Source of the DNA: Undibacterium hunanense
GTDB lineage: Bacteria > Pseudomonadota > Gammaproteobacteria > Burkholderiales > Burkholderiaceae_D
NCBI RefSeq assembly: GCF_014284335.1
Contig: NZ_JACOGF010000003.1
Coordinates: 62,001-126,000 of the forward strand
DNA: 64,000 nucleotides
Reading direction: 5' to 3'
Shown here: piece after piece, positions 46,978-56,729 of the stretch
Layout: every line of letters starts with the position of its first letter
How positions within the stretch are numbered: position 1 is the stretch's first letter
Notes under the pieces: model-generated
Seen by the model: only the letters and a program-made list of their open reading frames with translations
What the model was told of the DNA's origin: nothing
The model's database searches: none
Translations under genes and position numbers: made by a program

Positions 46978-48939
46978 CTATTTCACAGTCAACACCAGTT
47001 GCGCTGTCTGATTCCAGCTCATGCCCAGCGATGTTGCCTGAAAATAGACGTAATAATGCCCACTCCCGGGCGGCGTAAACGTAATGCCATAGTCACCGTT
47101 TTTTTGTTCATGCGCATCCAGTTGAAGTTGCTGGTTGTTTGTCGTGTTAAAAAGTAAGACTTGTAAATCAGAGACTCCAGACATGATTTGTCCACTGACA
47201 GCATCGCGGATAGCGAATTGCAGATTCTGGTTAATTCCCTTGATCAGAGCAGGCGCAGTGCCAGTCAGTGTCACAGCGTAGCTGGCCGACAATGGTTTGG
47301 CCGGATCAGCTTGCACAGTAACTGGAAAACAGTGCAGCATCTTGGGAGAGTCGAGGTAAAACACCAGTTGGTAATTGCCAGCCTTTGGCAAGCGGGCGCT
47401 GGCCTGATACTGGCCGGGCTGCCGCTCTTGCAAGCTATGGTCCAGCACCAGCACGGCGCGTGGTTCGTGACCGTAGTTGCGAAAGCTGCCAGCAGGTGCA
47501 CTCATGCCTTCCTGGTAGTAATAGATGGTGCGGTCAGCGGGATTTGCCAGCAAGGCGGCTGCGCCGTTGGGTACTATTACCGTAGTGTCTGCCAGGCTGC
47601 GGGTGTTGCTGCCCTTGTGGAACGCTTTTTGTCCATTGCTGACGGATGCCAGTGCCAGTGCTTGCCCGGTTTGTATGGCATGCGCTATCGCATCAAGTGG
47701 CACCAGTTGCACGATTTCACTATGACGCCGCCGTATGTAAGCCAACCGGTCAGAAAATGTGACCTGATCCGGCCCATGCGTGATGTCAGCACCTCGTACG
47801 ATCTGGTTGGTGGCTGCATCCAGCAAATCAAGCTGGTTTTTTTGTGGGTTGAGAATAAAACCATAGCGCCCGTCGGGGGCGAAACGGATAGTGGAGATAC
47901 CTGGCAAGGTCTTGATGCTTGCGGCCTGTTTTCCTGCGGCATCAAAGGCAATAATCTGACCATCACCTTCGTGGGCAACATATAGTAATTGTGCTTTGGA
48001 TGACCATGCCATGGCCACGGGATGAATGCCGCCAGCAAGGTCAGCGGTTTTCCTGAGATTGCTCGCGTCAATCAGGCTGACGCTGTTGTTAGCGGCGTTG
48101 CTGACAAATGCACTTTTGCCGTCATCACTGAAGGCGATAGTGTGGCGCCCCTGCCCGGTTTTGATAGTCGCCAGCAGTTGACCATTTGATGCGGCCAGCA
48201 CTGTGACGCCTTCGTCGGTTAATACCCATATTTGTTGCGCTCCGGGGCGCAAGACAATCTGTCCCGGATGACCAGGAACGGACACATTAGTTCTGACTTG
48301 CCAGATGCGAGTATCCACCAGTGCCACTTCATCTACTTGCGGCTGACTGACCCACAAGTTTTGCTCCGGTGTCAGCAACCAATCCTGCGCTACCCCATGC
48401 AGTATCACCATGGTCAACAGTTTTGAACCACCAAAACCGGTTTGTGGATTGATGACGGAAATGGAGTTATCTTCATTCATTGCCAGCACATAATAAGCAT
48501 TCAGGCTTAGTGCTGGCGCATGCAGCAAATCACCACCAATGAAGGTGGCGACCTTGCGACGGCAAGCCTGTTCGCTATTTTCGTCCACCTTGGTTTGCCC
48601 GTCGACCCAGGCTATTGGTCGTGCATTGCGGATGGGGTTGGAACTTGCCGCATCACGCAGGTTCAAGGTGAAGCGTGCTTCTTCACCTTCTTGCATTGAT
48701 TGCGAAACTTCGAGTTGCAGAGCCACGCCATCTTTGATGATTTGCCCAGACGGGGTAGCCGCCCTGGCGATAGCCTGCCTGGGCGCTGCTGTCTCTGCTA
48801 CGGGGGCTGAGGCTGAGGTTGAAGCTGCCTTAACCTCTACTCCAGCAATCAAAAAAACCACTCCAAACACGAACCCCGACAGCCGCTGCAAGCAGCGCAA
48901 GCCGACATTGGAAACGGTCTTTTGATTTGCATATACCAT
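46978..48939 (-). CDS. Exported YVTN-type beta-propeller protein
   Basis: A 653-aa exported protein with an N-terminal hydrophobic segment (residues ~18-38). Residues ~140-470 show repeated beta-propeller blades of the YncE/YVTN kind (GRHTIAFSDDGKSAFVSNAA, NSVSLIDASNLR, RFAPDGRYGF), and the C-terminal ~170 residues look like two Ig-like or FixG-type beta domains. No catalytic motif is visible. Its start codon overlaps the oxidase stop codon (TAATG), so it is translationally coupled to the oxidase and probably forms a complex with it or with its substrate. Confidence 0.78.
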   Translation of the reverse strand: MVYANQKTVSNVGLRCLQRLSGFVFGVVFLIAGVEVKAASTSASAPVAETAAPRQAIARAATPSGQIIKDGVALQLEVSQSMQEGEEARFTLNLRDAASSNPIRNARPIAWVDGQTKVDENSEQACRRKVATFIGGDLLHAPALSLNAYYVLAMNEDNSISVINPQTGFGGSKLLTMVILHGVAQDWLLTPEQNLWVSQPQVDEVALVDTRIWQVRTNVSVPGHPGQIVLRPGAQQIWVLTDEGVTVLAASNGQLLATIKTGQGRHTIAFSDDGKSAFVSNAANNSVSLIDASNLRKTADLAGGIHPVAMAWSSKAQLLYVAHEGDGQIIAFDAAGKQAASIKTLPGISTIRFAPDGRYGFILNPQKNQLDLLDAATNQIVRGADITHGPDQVTFSDRLAYIRRRHSEIVQLVPLDAIAHAIQTGQALALASVSNGQKAFHKGSNTRSLADTTVIVPNGAAALLANPADRTIYYYQEGMSAPAGSFRNYGHEPRAVLVLDHSLQERQPGQYQASARLPKAGNYQLVFYLDSPKMLHCFPVTVQADPAKPLSASYAVTLTGTAPALIKGINQNLQFAIRDAVSGQIMSGVSDLQVLLFNTTNNQQLQLDAHEQKNGDYGITFTPPGSGHYYVYFQATSLGMSWNQTAQLVLTVK

Positions 48940-51900
48940 TAACGCGTCCTTCGTCTGCTCAGTTGTTCAGGCACTATCCGCTTTGCTGGCGCGGATGTGT
49001 TTGGTACTGCTGGTTCTACAAATGCATTTTGCATGAGCCCTGCGGTTTTAACCAAGTCAACTGGCTGATGTTGTGCGAGCCCACCAAAGTTTGAACGCAC
49101 CTCCAGGATCTGAGGCATCTGTGCAGTAGCACTGTATTGCCAGCGTCCGCTTTGATCAACTTTGACTGTTGCGATCTCTTTGCCGTCGGTCACGATAGTT
49201 ACAAATTCAGCGAATGACCATTGCACATTGCCAGGGCGGGCAGTAACACGGCCTGCCAGTTCCAGCTTGTCACCATTGGCCAGGACCTCATCTATAACGA
49301 CGGTATCCGAAAAATCGACAGGCTCGCGTTGCGCAATACGGTTAACCCGCAGTACGCCCCAGCCACCCGTCGAATACTGTGCATTGGGCCAACTACGGTA
49401 TAAATAGTCGCCTGGCACAGCGAAGTTGCCACCGGCTTTGTCAACGACGACATCGAAGTGTGATGATGTCCCATATCCCGAAGTGGTGCCAGTCGCTGGT
49501 GACGCCGGGTTGCTGCCTATCTTGCTTGACTGGTTGATATAAGGGACGAATTGCCATTGATGCCCGGTCAGCTCGAAGACATTGAGCGCATCTGCATTAC
49601 CCGGCGGGCCAAGCAGGCGGAAGCGTACCGGCGTACCCGCATTGGCGCTGAAAACCGGCGTTTGCGGGTCTCTGCCTATGAGTGTATTTGATACTTCGGC
49701 AGTGGTATTGGTGCTTGGCAGCACACCATTGATATTGGTGCCGATATTGTTCAGATCAGCGGCCTTCAGGTTGCTCCAGTCAGGTATGGACAAATTGTTT
49801 TGCTTGAACCCTGGATTAAGCAGTGCACCAAACCTGTAGAAGAAAGGTTCGGTACGATAGTTGACTGCCATCAATGGCATACCCGCGCCATATAGTGAAT
49901 TACCCCCTAACTGCATGGCGATGTCGGTTTGCATGAACACCGCAAAATCACGGAAAGGCTTGCCATTGGCTGGCACCACAGTGGCAGAAACATGGGTACC
50001 TGTGTCGTCTTGCCATTGCGAACCCAGCGGCTCTATGATCATGCCGCCAAACAAGCCGTGGTAAGCCTGCATCAGCATATCGGCAGGCGTCAGGTTCAGG
50101 GCACCAAATTCTATTGGGGTGGCCCTGGTGACTCCGTTTTCATTTTTCAGGTTACCGGCATACCAGGTATAGGTAACGGAAGGCGGTGTGCCAGTACAAG
50201 GTGCCGGGTTGCAGGCCGCCACAGTCTGCACTGGGTTATTACCTACATTCATGCCATCACTGTGACTGATATCCATCGCCAGCAATTGCGGATGCAAACC
50301 AGCCTGGCTGGATGGCAGCAGTTTGATGTTGGCATAGGCATCGGTAAAACCATTGGTGGGGCGCGCTGCTGACTCACCCGTGGTAAACACTGACGCCTTG
50401 GCATGGACACGATTGCTCAATTGCAGCTGGATCACGTCGCCAGCGGCAGCCCGCAAGGTCAGTGGCTCTGGCTTGAGGCCAGCTTTCAGTGTGCCATTCG
50501 GGTTCAGATCCTGGTCTTGCACGTAGATGATGGCATTCGGGTCGCTCAGGCTTTGTGTGGAAAATTGTGCGTTCCCAAGATTAGCCCCACGGCTGTTGTA
50601 CAGCAGTGTGCCATTTGGGCCCAGCAATTGTTGTATTGTGGTTGCAGATACCTTGAACTGACGCAGGCAGGGCTGACGCAAACTGCAATCCGTGCTGAGC
50701 CTTGGCATGGTGGTCGGCACGGGTTGGATGTTTTGGTTGCCGGGCAAGGGAGCCAGCCAGGACACTTGCTGGTTATAGCTGCGCATCAGGTTCCATGCGC
50801 CGCTAAGCAAGCCATCATACGCACTGCCGGGGTTGACCAGATAATCCAGGTTCTGGGCTTTGCCAGTTTGCGGGACAGTAAACAATGCTTCGAAATGCTC
50901 AGATAAGCCCATAGTCTGGCTGCCACGGTAACCCGAGTCAGGGTTAAAGGGTTCGAACAGCCATTTATTGCCATTGACAGTAAGGTTATGGTTGCCGACC
51001 AGAGCACCATCGATCAGGCGCAATTGCACAGGGTCATTCTCATAGACATGCAAGAGCGGTGTGTAAGGATCGGTTTTTCCCATTTGTGCGCTGATGGCCT
51101 GTACAGGGAAGATAAAACAAGGATTGTCAGCACTCCTGACGCATTTGGGATTGATGGCTGACCCACCCGCAGGCTGCACATTCAACTGTACATCATTGCG
51201 TGGAATGGAGCTGAATGCCATAGCCGAATCGGTAGCAGGACCAGTGGGACTAGTAGCTCCAGCAGGTGAAGCAACCCGCAATGCCAATGACTCATTGCGG
51301 TAATTGAGTACCGACACACCGACACCAAAACCGGCAATGATGCTGGGCGTAGTGGTGGGTGGTACAGGTGGGTTCACTGGATTGCTGATGGCCACCGGCA
51401 GGCAACCATTGCAGTTGATACCGTTAAGCGGATCGGCCCAGCCTGTATAAGTGCCTTTCGCGTTTGGTTTGCAACCGCTATATTTGGGCTCTTGCCCAGG
51501 ATAACAATCGAAACTGGTGCGGCTACCTGGCAGATAGGCAAATTGTGAGTCGGCAACGGCGAGAGCAAATTCACGGTATGCCTTGCCCTGGCGTGGCAAT
51601 ATGTTGGCGGCATAACTGGTAGGGCCACCATCATTGCGTGTGCCCATCCTGGTTTTGCCATCAGCCGTGGTCCAGCTTGAACCTGTCGGCTCTACCACCA
51701 GCCCGGCATACAGCCCCACCATCTGGTGTGTCGATGGACCAAAATGATCATGGGTAAATACTGTCAGCAGGGTACGGTCTGCTTGCTGTTTGTCCAGTAC
51801 AGGATCAACCCACCAGCGTTGCACCGTAGCCTGCGCGCCCAGCCATTGCATGCTGCCTGGTGTTGGGCCATTGCCAAATGCAGGTATGGTTTTAGGGCTC

Positions 51901-54368
51901 AATTTTACTTGCTTGCCATTCACTGCTATGCCACCTGCCCGGTTGATGCCGTCAATACGACTACGCACTTCATCCGGGCTGAAGGTGCCATCTTCATAAT
52001 TGAAGCCATTGGCTGCGCCATCAGAAGCAAGTACGTCAAATTTAACCAGATGGATATGCTGACCTATGATATCGGTAGGTGTGCGCACCTCAAAATCATC
52101 AAGCTCGTAATAACTGGGTACCAGATTGGCATGCCAGTACTCAACCAGGTCGTTGCTGTTGGCGCGGAAGAACAATGGTTCTGGTGGCTTTTCACCGCTG
52201 AGTATGGGTGTGACATCCTGCCACAGTGCAAGGATGCGTTGTTGCGGGAAATGCCAGCCCTTTTTATTGAGTACCACGTCAGTCTGCATCGCCGCACCCT
52301 TGTAGATGCGTAACGGTGGCGTGTCCACTGCGCCTCTGGCGGGGTTGGCAAAGGGGGCGCCAGGCGCACGCTTCAAGCCATTCATGGCAAATTGTGCGGG
52401 GCTGCCATCGGGTAATCTGGTGGCAACTGACTTTTGTTCATGCATGCTCATCGCCGCCTGTTCTGTCGCGGTGCCCTGCTCTGGCAATTCTATGGCCTTG
52501 ATGCTACTCATTTCCTTGGTGAAGTCAGTCGGCGTGTACTTATCGACAGAAATCGTGCCACCGGCAATCAAGTGACGTGGCAAGCCGCCATTCAGGGCCA
52601 CACCATTTTCCACCGCAAAATCATTCGGCGGGTGTGGCGCCCGGTGCCCGGCGATGCCCGGTACAAAAAATGGATAGCCAGGGTTGCCTGCACCAGTAAC
52701 CCTGACTTGGCCCTTGTCGATATGCACTGCCGCTGGCAATGGTGCCATGGCGCGAGTTGGCAAGGGCACTACACCAGGGATAGGTGTACCAGCCACAATC
52801 TCGCCATCAGGCAGCGCCCGTGAACCTGGTCTTGGCTTGCCATCACTACCAAGGGGCGTACCTAACTCAAGCACATCATGCACGCGGAACAAGGCCCACA
52901 TGCCACTGGCAAAATGAGGATAGAAATGGCAATGGAAGATAGAGTCACCTGGCGTCAGATTGCGGTTGCCACTACCCTCGTACACCAGATCCATGGTGTA
53001 GGATGAACCTGGGCCTATGGTCTGGCTGTCGAGATAACTGCTGGTGTCGCTATCAGATGTATACAGCCACTGATGCGCATGATGATGATGCACGTGGAAG
53101 ATACCCTGCCCCGCATGCAAGACACGGAACCGGGCACGGTCGCCCTGGTAAGTATGATACACATTGGATGGATCATCCGGGTACAAAGCCACGCTGGCTT
53201 TTGGCGGCGTGCAAGGTTTGGGGGAACATATCAGGTTGGCTGGATTATCGACCACCATGGCAGGGTCACCACCGGCCCAGGAACTGAGGAAAAACTCTTC
53301 AAACTTGCATTCAGGGCAATCAGCAGTTGGTCCGACCTTGAGCCGGTTAGCGAGAATTTCGGCAGAAATACCTGCCGATCCATAATTGATGGAAAACGCA
53401 TCACTGGCACCATTCAAGACTCCGTTCAACGGATCATTGACGTTATTCATTTGCGGAAATGCCTGCACCAGCGTGAACGACTCATGATACATCACTGTCA
53501 CTTCACGGTACGGTGATTCTGGATTCGGGTAAGAAGGATTGCGTGTGCCACTAACGGTGAAGGGGCCGTGGTTGGGTCCGGTGATGATGGCCGTCAGATC
53601 GCTATGGACAATATTATTTCTTGCATCCAGCATTTTCAACACGGGCTTACTGCTGCCAGACACGAGCGCATCATAATTAATCACCGGGTAAGCCGTTGTT
53701 CCTGCAATCGATGCCTGTTGCATTTCAGCCTGTGTGACCTGGCTGCGATACCATTCTGACCCGCGCGGCTGCACATTGACTGAACCGAACAAACCATATG
53801 TCAGTTGTTCCTGCCCGGCCATGCTGTACAGCAAGAAACTACCTTCCTCTTCCGCAAACAGGCGATAGCTGATTGCTTTGCCTGGCGCGATGATGCCGCT
53901 ATTATTGCCGCCAGGAGATACAGGATTATTGCCAACAAAGCTGCCATCATCGGCGATGGATTGCACCAACTCCATGCCAGCCACATGAACTGACGCATTT
54001 CGCGTAAGCGGCTGGTCGGGGTTGGCATTGGGTAGCCTGAGCCAGTTCTGGAAATTAACCACCAGACAGTCGCCCACATTTGCCCGCAAGACCATGGGGC
54101 GCGGGCGTTTGCCGGGCCGCAATTGCGCATTGCCCGGCCCTGCTGAACCGCCATTGATGGCAACTACATCGCCTCTCAACGCATACACCATGCCCGCTGG
54201 TTGCGACGTCCCGAGACGGTTAATCATCATGGCCTGGTCAATGGCGACCACATCGGCAGTAATTGTGCGTTCGCAACGCCCGCTGCTCAAGTTACTCACT
54301 GGTGCAGCCTGAGCCTGGGTGCCAAGCATCAATGCCAGGGTGCAGCCAATCAAAGGGAAGATTTTCAT
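48939..54368 (-). CDS. Giant multicopper oxidase, MofA/MnxG-like
   Basis: A 1809-aa exported oxidase with a clear signal peptide (ending TQAQAAP, residue ~22). Several cupredoxin domains are spread over the length. Copper motifs are visible: HVAGMEL early, FHVHHHHAHQW near residue 423, HCHFYPHFASGMW near 477 (type 1/type 3 cluster), HIHLVKFD near 770, FTHDHFGPSTHQM near 872 and ISHSDGMNV near 1370. The size and motif layout resemble MofA of Leptothrix and MnxG-type Mn(II) oxidases more than ordinary laccases (about 500 aa). A Sco protein in the same operon supports copper loading. The substrate is inferred; Mn(II) is the leading candidate, Fe(II) or an organic compound are alternatives. It is the first gene of a four-gene operon. 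Confidence 0.88.
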   Translation of the reverse strand: MKIFPLIGCTLALMLGTQAQAAPVSNLSSGRCERTITADVVAIDQAMMINRLGTSQPAGMVYALRGDVVAINGGSAGPGNAQLRPGKRPRPMVLRANVGDCLVVNFQNWLRLPNANPDQPLTRNASVHVAGMELVQSIADDGSFVGNNPVSPGGNNSGIIAPGKAISYRLFAEEEGSFLLYSMAGQEQLTYGLFGSVNVQPRGSEWYRSQVTQAEMQQASIAGTTAYPVINYDALVSGSSKPVLKMLDARNNIVHSDLTAIITGPNHGPFTVSGTRNPSYPNPESPYREVTVMYHESFTLVQAFPQMNNVNDPLNGVLNGASDAFSINYGSAGISAEILANRLKVGPTADCPECKFEEFFLSSWAGGDPAMVVDNPANLICSPKPCTPPKASVALYPDDPSNVYHTYQGDRARFRVLHAGQGIFHVHHHHAHQWLYTSDSDTSSYLDSQTIGPGSSYTMDLVYEGSGNRNLTPGDSIFHCHFYPHFASGMWALFRVHDVLELGTPLGSDGKPRPGSRALPDGEIVAGTPIPGVVPLPTRAMAPLPAAVHIDKGQVRVTGAGNPGYPFFVPGIAGHRAPHPPNDFAVENGVALNGGLPRHLIAGGTISVDKYTPTDFTKEMSSIKAIELPEQGTATEQAAMSMHEQKSVATRLPDGSPAQFAMNGLKRAPGAPFANPARGAVDTPPLRIYKGAAMQTDVVLNKKGWHFPQQRILALWQDVTPILSGEKPPEPLFFRANSNDLVEYWHANLVPSYYELDDFEVRTPTDIIGQHIHLVKFDVLASDGAANGFNYEDGTFSPDEVRSRIDGINRAGGIAVNGKQVKLSPKTIPAFGNGPTPGSMQWLGAQATVQRWWVDPVLDKQQADRTLLTVFTHDHFGPSTHQMVGLYAGLVVEPTGSSWTTADGKTRMGTRNDGGPTSYAANILPRQGKAYREFALAVADSQFAYLPGSRTSFDCYPGQEPKYSGCKPNAKGTYTGWADPLNGINCNGCLPVAISNPVNPPVPPTTTPSIIAGFGVGVSVLNYRNESLALRVASPAGATSPTGPATDSAMAFSSIPRNDVQLNVQPAGGSAINPKCVRSADNPCFIFPVQAISAQMGKTDPYTPLLHVYENDPVQLRLIDGALVGNHNLTVNGNKWLFEPFNPDSGYRGSQTMGLSEHFEALFTVPQTGKAQNLDYLVNPGSAYDGLLSGAWNLMRSYNQQVSWLAPLPGNQNIQPVPTTMPRLSTDCSLRQPCLRQFKVSATTIQQLLGPNGTLLYNSRGANLGNAQFSTQSLSDPNAIIYVQDQDLNPNGTLKAGLKPEPLTLRAAAGDVIQLQLSNRVHAKASVFTTGESAARPTNGFTDAYANIKLLPSSQAGLHPQLLAMDISHSDGMNVGNNPVQTVAACNPAPCTGTPPSVTYTWYAGNLKNENGVTRATPIEFGALNLTPADMLMQAYHGLFGGMIIEPLGSQWQDDTGTHVSATVVPANGKPFRDFAVFMQTDIAMQLGGNSLYGAGMPLMAVNYRTEPFFYRFGALLNPGFKQNNLSIPDWSNLKAADLNNIGTNINGVLPSTNTTAEVSNTLIGRDPQTPVFSANAGTPVRFRLLGPPGNADALNVFELTGHQWQFVPYINQSSKIGSNPASPATGTTSGYGTSSHFDVVVDKAGGNFAVPGDYLYRSWPNAQYSTGGWGVLRVNRIAQREPVDFSDTVVIDEVLANGDKLELAGRVTARPGNVQWSFAEFVTIVTDGKEIATVKVDQSGRWQYSATAQMPQILEVRSNFGGLAQHQPVDLVKTAGLMQNAFVEPAVPNTSAPAKRIVPEQLSRRRTR

Positions 54369-54480
54369 ACCTGTTCCATATCAAGAAAAAGTGATGTCTC
54401 AAGCCCGGCTCGGGCAGGTCAAGGCTGCTGGCGATTTATTTGATGGCGTTGCGCGCTAATTAATAACTTATAAGTAAGTT

Positions 54481-54620
54481 GGCTACATAAGTTGGCTACA
54501 TAAGTTGGCTACATAAGTTGGCTACATAAGTTGGCTACATAAGTTGGCTACATAAGTTGGCTACATAAGTTGACTACATAAGTTGACTACATAAGCTGGC
54601 TACAAAGTTGGCTAAATAAC
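54481..54620. repeat. 13-bp tandem repeat, about 10.5 copies
   Basis: GGCTACATAAGTT is repeated without gaps: seven perfect copies (54481-54571), two with GG to GA and one of them also with T to C (54572-54597), then a 12-bp copy and a partial one. It lies 113 nt upstream of the oxidase start codon, in the 566-nt gap 54369-54934 between that gene and the divergent hydrolase. The rest of the gap shows only an AT-rich stretch with an ACTTATAAGT palindrome at about 54467-54476. Confidence 0.92.
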
Positions 54621-54934
54621 TATACTCCAGATCACCAAGATTTGCCAATAAAAGAAGAATTTTTGATAATTTTTAAGTTAATAGCATTTGTGAATGCGAC
54701 ATTTATGGCATTCGTCAGACAAGGCGTAACCAGCTTTTATCGTGACTCCGGCAACACCATGCTTCAGATGAAACAGATATCCGTCAGATCCTGCAAGGGA
54801 AGCAGGTGGAACTTCGTCACTCTTTTGATGACAAACACAGGCTCCGAATTGTCATCGGACGGCATTCACTCGCTTGTGGCTACCGATCACACTTGCCGTA
54901 CACCAGGATATCTCACCAAGTCAGGATGAAAATC

Positions 54935-56398
54935 ATGCGTCAACAATTTTTGGGTGCAGTTGTTTTTGCCATCATATCGATGACGGTACATGCGCAGACA
55001 CCGAATCCTGTTATCAGCCAGGCAGATCAGGTAGATGCCTACCTGCGCGATAAAATGACGAAGACACGCATGCCCGGAATGCAGCTTGCGGTAGTGAAGG
55101 ATGGACAAATCGTTCTCTCGCGTCACTATGGAACTGCAAGTGTCGAATTTGGCGTACCCGTTGAAGACGACACCGTTTTTGCAATCAATTCAATTACCAA
55201 GGCCTTCACCGGGGTAGCCGCGATGCGTCTGGTTGAAGAGGGAAAGCTGGATATTGGCAAACCAGTCGGCAGTTATCTGGCCGATCTTCCGGAAACATGG
55301 CGGGGCGTGACAATACGTCAGCTACTTAGCCATATGTCTGGCCTGCCCGATGTCATGGGTGCACCAACGGTTGAAACAGACGCGAAGGCGGCATGGACCT
55401 GGGTACAGACACGCCCTGTCCGCTTTGCGCCGGGAGAGCGCTTCGATTATTGCCAGACCAATTACACGCTGGTTCAGCAAGTCATCAACCAGATCGAAGG
55501 GCGTCCACTGGATGCACCGCTGGCAACTGCGCAAATCAGTGTCGCCAACATGAAACACACAGCGTATGGCGACACTTACGATGTCATCCCCAGGCGGGCA
55601 CCGACTTATCGCTGGACATCACCCAGCCAGTCTCAATCGTGGACCGAAGCTGCAACTGTTTTGCGTGCAACCTCGGAACGCTTCCTGCCATTCCGGCGAG
55701 CTTCTTCCGGACTGAACAGCACCGCCAGCGACATGGCGCACTGGATCATTTCTCTTCAGAGTGGAAAAATCCTGAGCAAGGAAAGTCTTGCCAGTTTATG
55801 GACGCCTGCGACTTTCAATAATGGCGACAAAGGGCAATGGAGCACGGGCTGGCAGATACAGCAACGTGGAACGCATCGCGCTGTAGGCATGACAGGAGGC
55901 GGACGTGCCGCCTTTGCCATTTATCCCGATGACGGCGTTGCCGTCGTTATCCTCACCAATCTTACCGGCACCTTTCCAGAAGATTTTATCGACAAGGTCG
56001 CGGCTATCTATGCACCTGATTTGCCGTTATCCGGCATTGCAGCGCTGCGCATCGCCCTGGATCAGCGTGGCTACCATCATGCCAGCATGGTCGCTGCCGA
56101 ACTGGATGCTAAAGACCCGGGCACCAGGTGGCCAGAACTGGAAATGAATGACTGGGGATATCGCCTGATGGCCACCAATCGGCGCACCGAGGCACTGGCC
56201 ATTTTTCAACTCAATGCCACAAAGCATCCCGACAGCAGCAATGCCGAAGACAGCCTGGCGCACGCGTATCTGGTCAATGACAATAATGCGGCCGCAATCA
56301 CCCATTACCGCCGGGCACTGGTGCTTGATCCAGGCAACACGTCTGCGCAAAGAAATCTGGCAAAGCTTTTGCAAGGACCAAATGCACCGCATTCGTGA
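54935..56398 (+). CDS. Serine hydrolase, beta-lactamase fold, with TPR-like tail
   Basis: A 487-aa exported protein (signal peptide to about VHAQ). Residues ~25-350 form a class C beta-lactamase-related domain: nucleophile in SITK (SxxK) near residue 88, the Tyr motif region YCQTNYTLV near 170 and a late MTGGGRAAF in place of the KTG-type box. The C-terminal ~110 residues contain TPR-like helices (RRTEALAIFQLNATKHPD, AAAITHYRRALVLDPGN). Such proteins are peptidases or esterases; the substrate is unknown. ATG 54935 has AGGA 8 nt upstream; ATG 54926 would add three residues. The longer open frame to 54806 adds a non-signal leader and is not used. Confidence 0.84.
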   Translation: MRQQFLGAVVFAIISMTVHAQTPNPVISQADQVDAYLRDKMTKTRMPGMQLAVVKDGQIVLSRHYGTASVEFGVPVEDDTVFAINSITKAFTGVAAMRLVEEGKLDIGKPVGSYLADLPETWRGVTIRQLLSHMSGLPDVMGAPTVETDAKAAWTWVQTRPVRFAPGERFDYCQTNYTLVQQVINQIEGRPLDAPLATAQISVANMKHTAYGDTYDVIPRRAPTYRWTSPSQSQSWTEAATVLRATSERFLPFRRASSGLNSTASDMAHWIISLQSGKILSKESLASLWTPATFNNGDKGQWSTGWQIQQRGTHRAVGMTGGGRAAFAIYPDDGVAVVILTNLTGTFPEDFIDKVAAIYAPDLPLSGIAALRIALDQRGYHHASMVAAELDAKDPGTRWPELEMNDWGYRLMATNRRTEALAIFQLNATKHPDSSNAEDSLAHAYLVNDNNAAAITHYRRALVLDPGNTSAQRNLAKLLQGPNAPHS

Positions 56399-56445
56399 TC
56401 TACACAAGCTGACAATATCTTGTACTGCCTGATCCGGGTGCGGAC

Positions 56446-56729
56446 TAGGGCGTGTTGACCTATCTTTTAGGCAAAGCATTTCACCTAGGCGGCCCCCACC
56501 ATACCGCGGGCTGGCAAGGCGTGTGGTGCAGTCAGGGCTGGTGCCCCTGACAAGACGCGCAACGCTGTCCAGCACGCGCTATGGCGGAAACCCGGAGGGA
56601 ATGGGTCCGAAACCTCGCCTGGCGTTGTTGTGCGTCGCTCACTTGAATTATCGAGCAGCGCTCCGCACGCCTAGCCAGACAAGGTTTCAAACCCATTTGC
56701 TTGCCTAAAAGATAGGTCAACACGCCCTA
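56446..56729. mobile_element. MITE-like element with perfect 29-bp terminal inverted repeats
   Basis: The 29-mer at 56446-56474 (TAGGGCGTGTTGACCTATCT...) is the exact reverse complement of 56701-56729. The outermost TA on both sides may be a target duplication, as for Tc1/mariner or IS630-type elements. The 284-bp element has no transposase frame; its interior carries a second imperfect inverted repeat (about 56604-56625 against 56669-56695), so the RNA would fold strongly. It lies 47 nt after the hydrolase stop and reaches into the stop codon of the convergent gene. Confidence 0.85.

Noticed and set aside
54481-54620. CRISPR array
   Set aside because: The 13-bp units are contiguous with no spacers and there are no cas genes.
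54642-54929. 95-codon frame before the serine hydrolase
   Set aside because: No recognisable domain, no good ribosome binding site and it overlaps the hydrolase leader; treated as non-coding.
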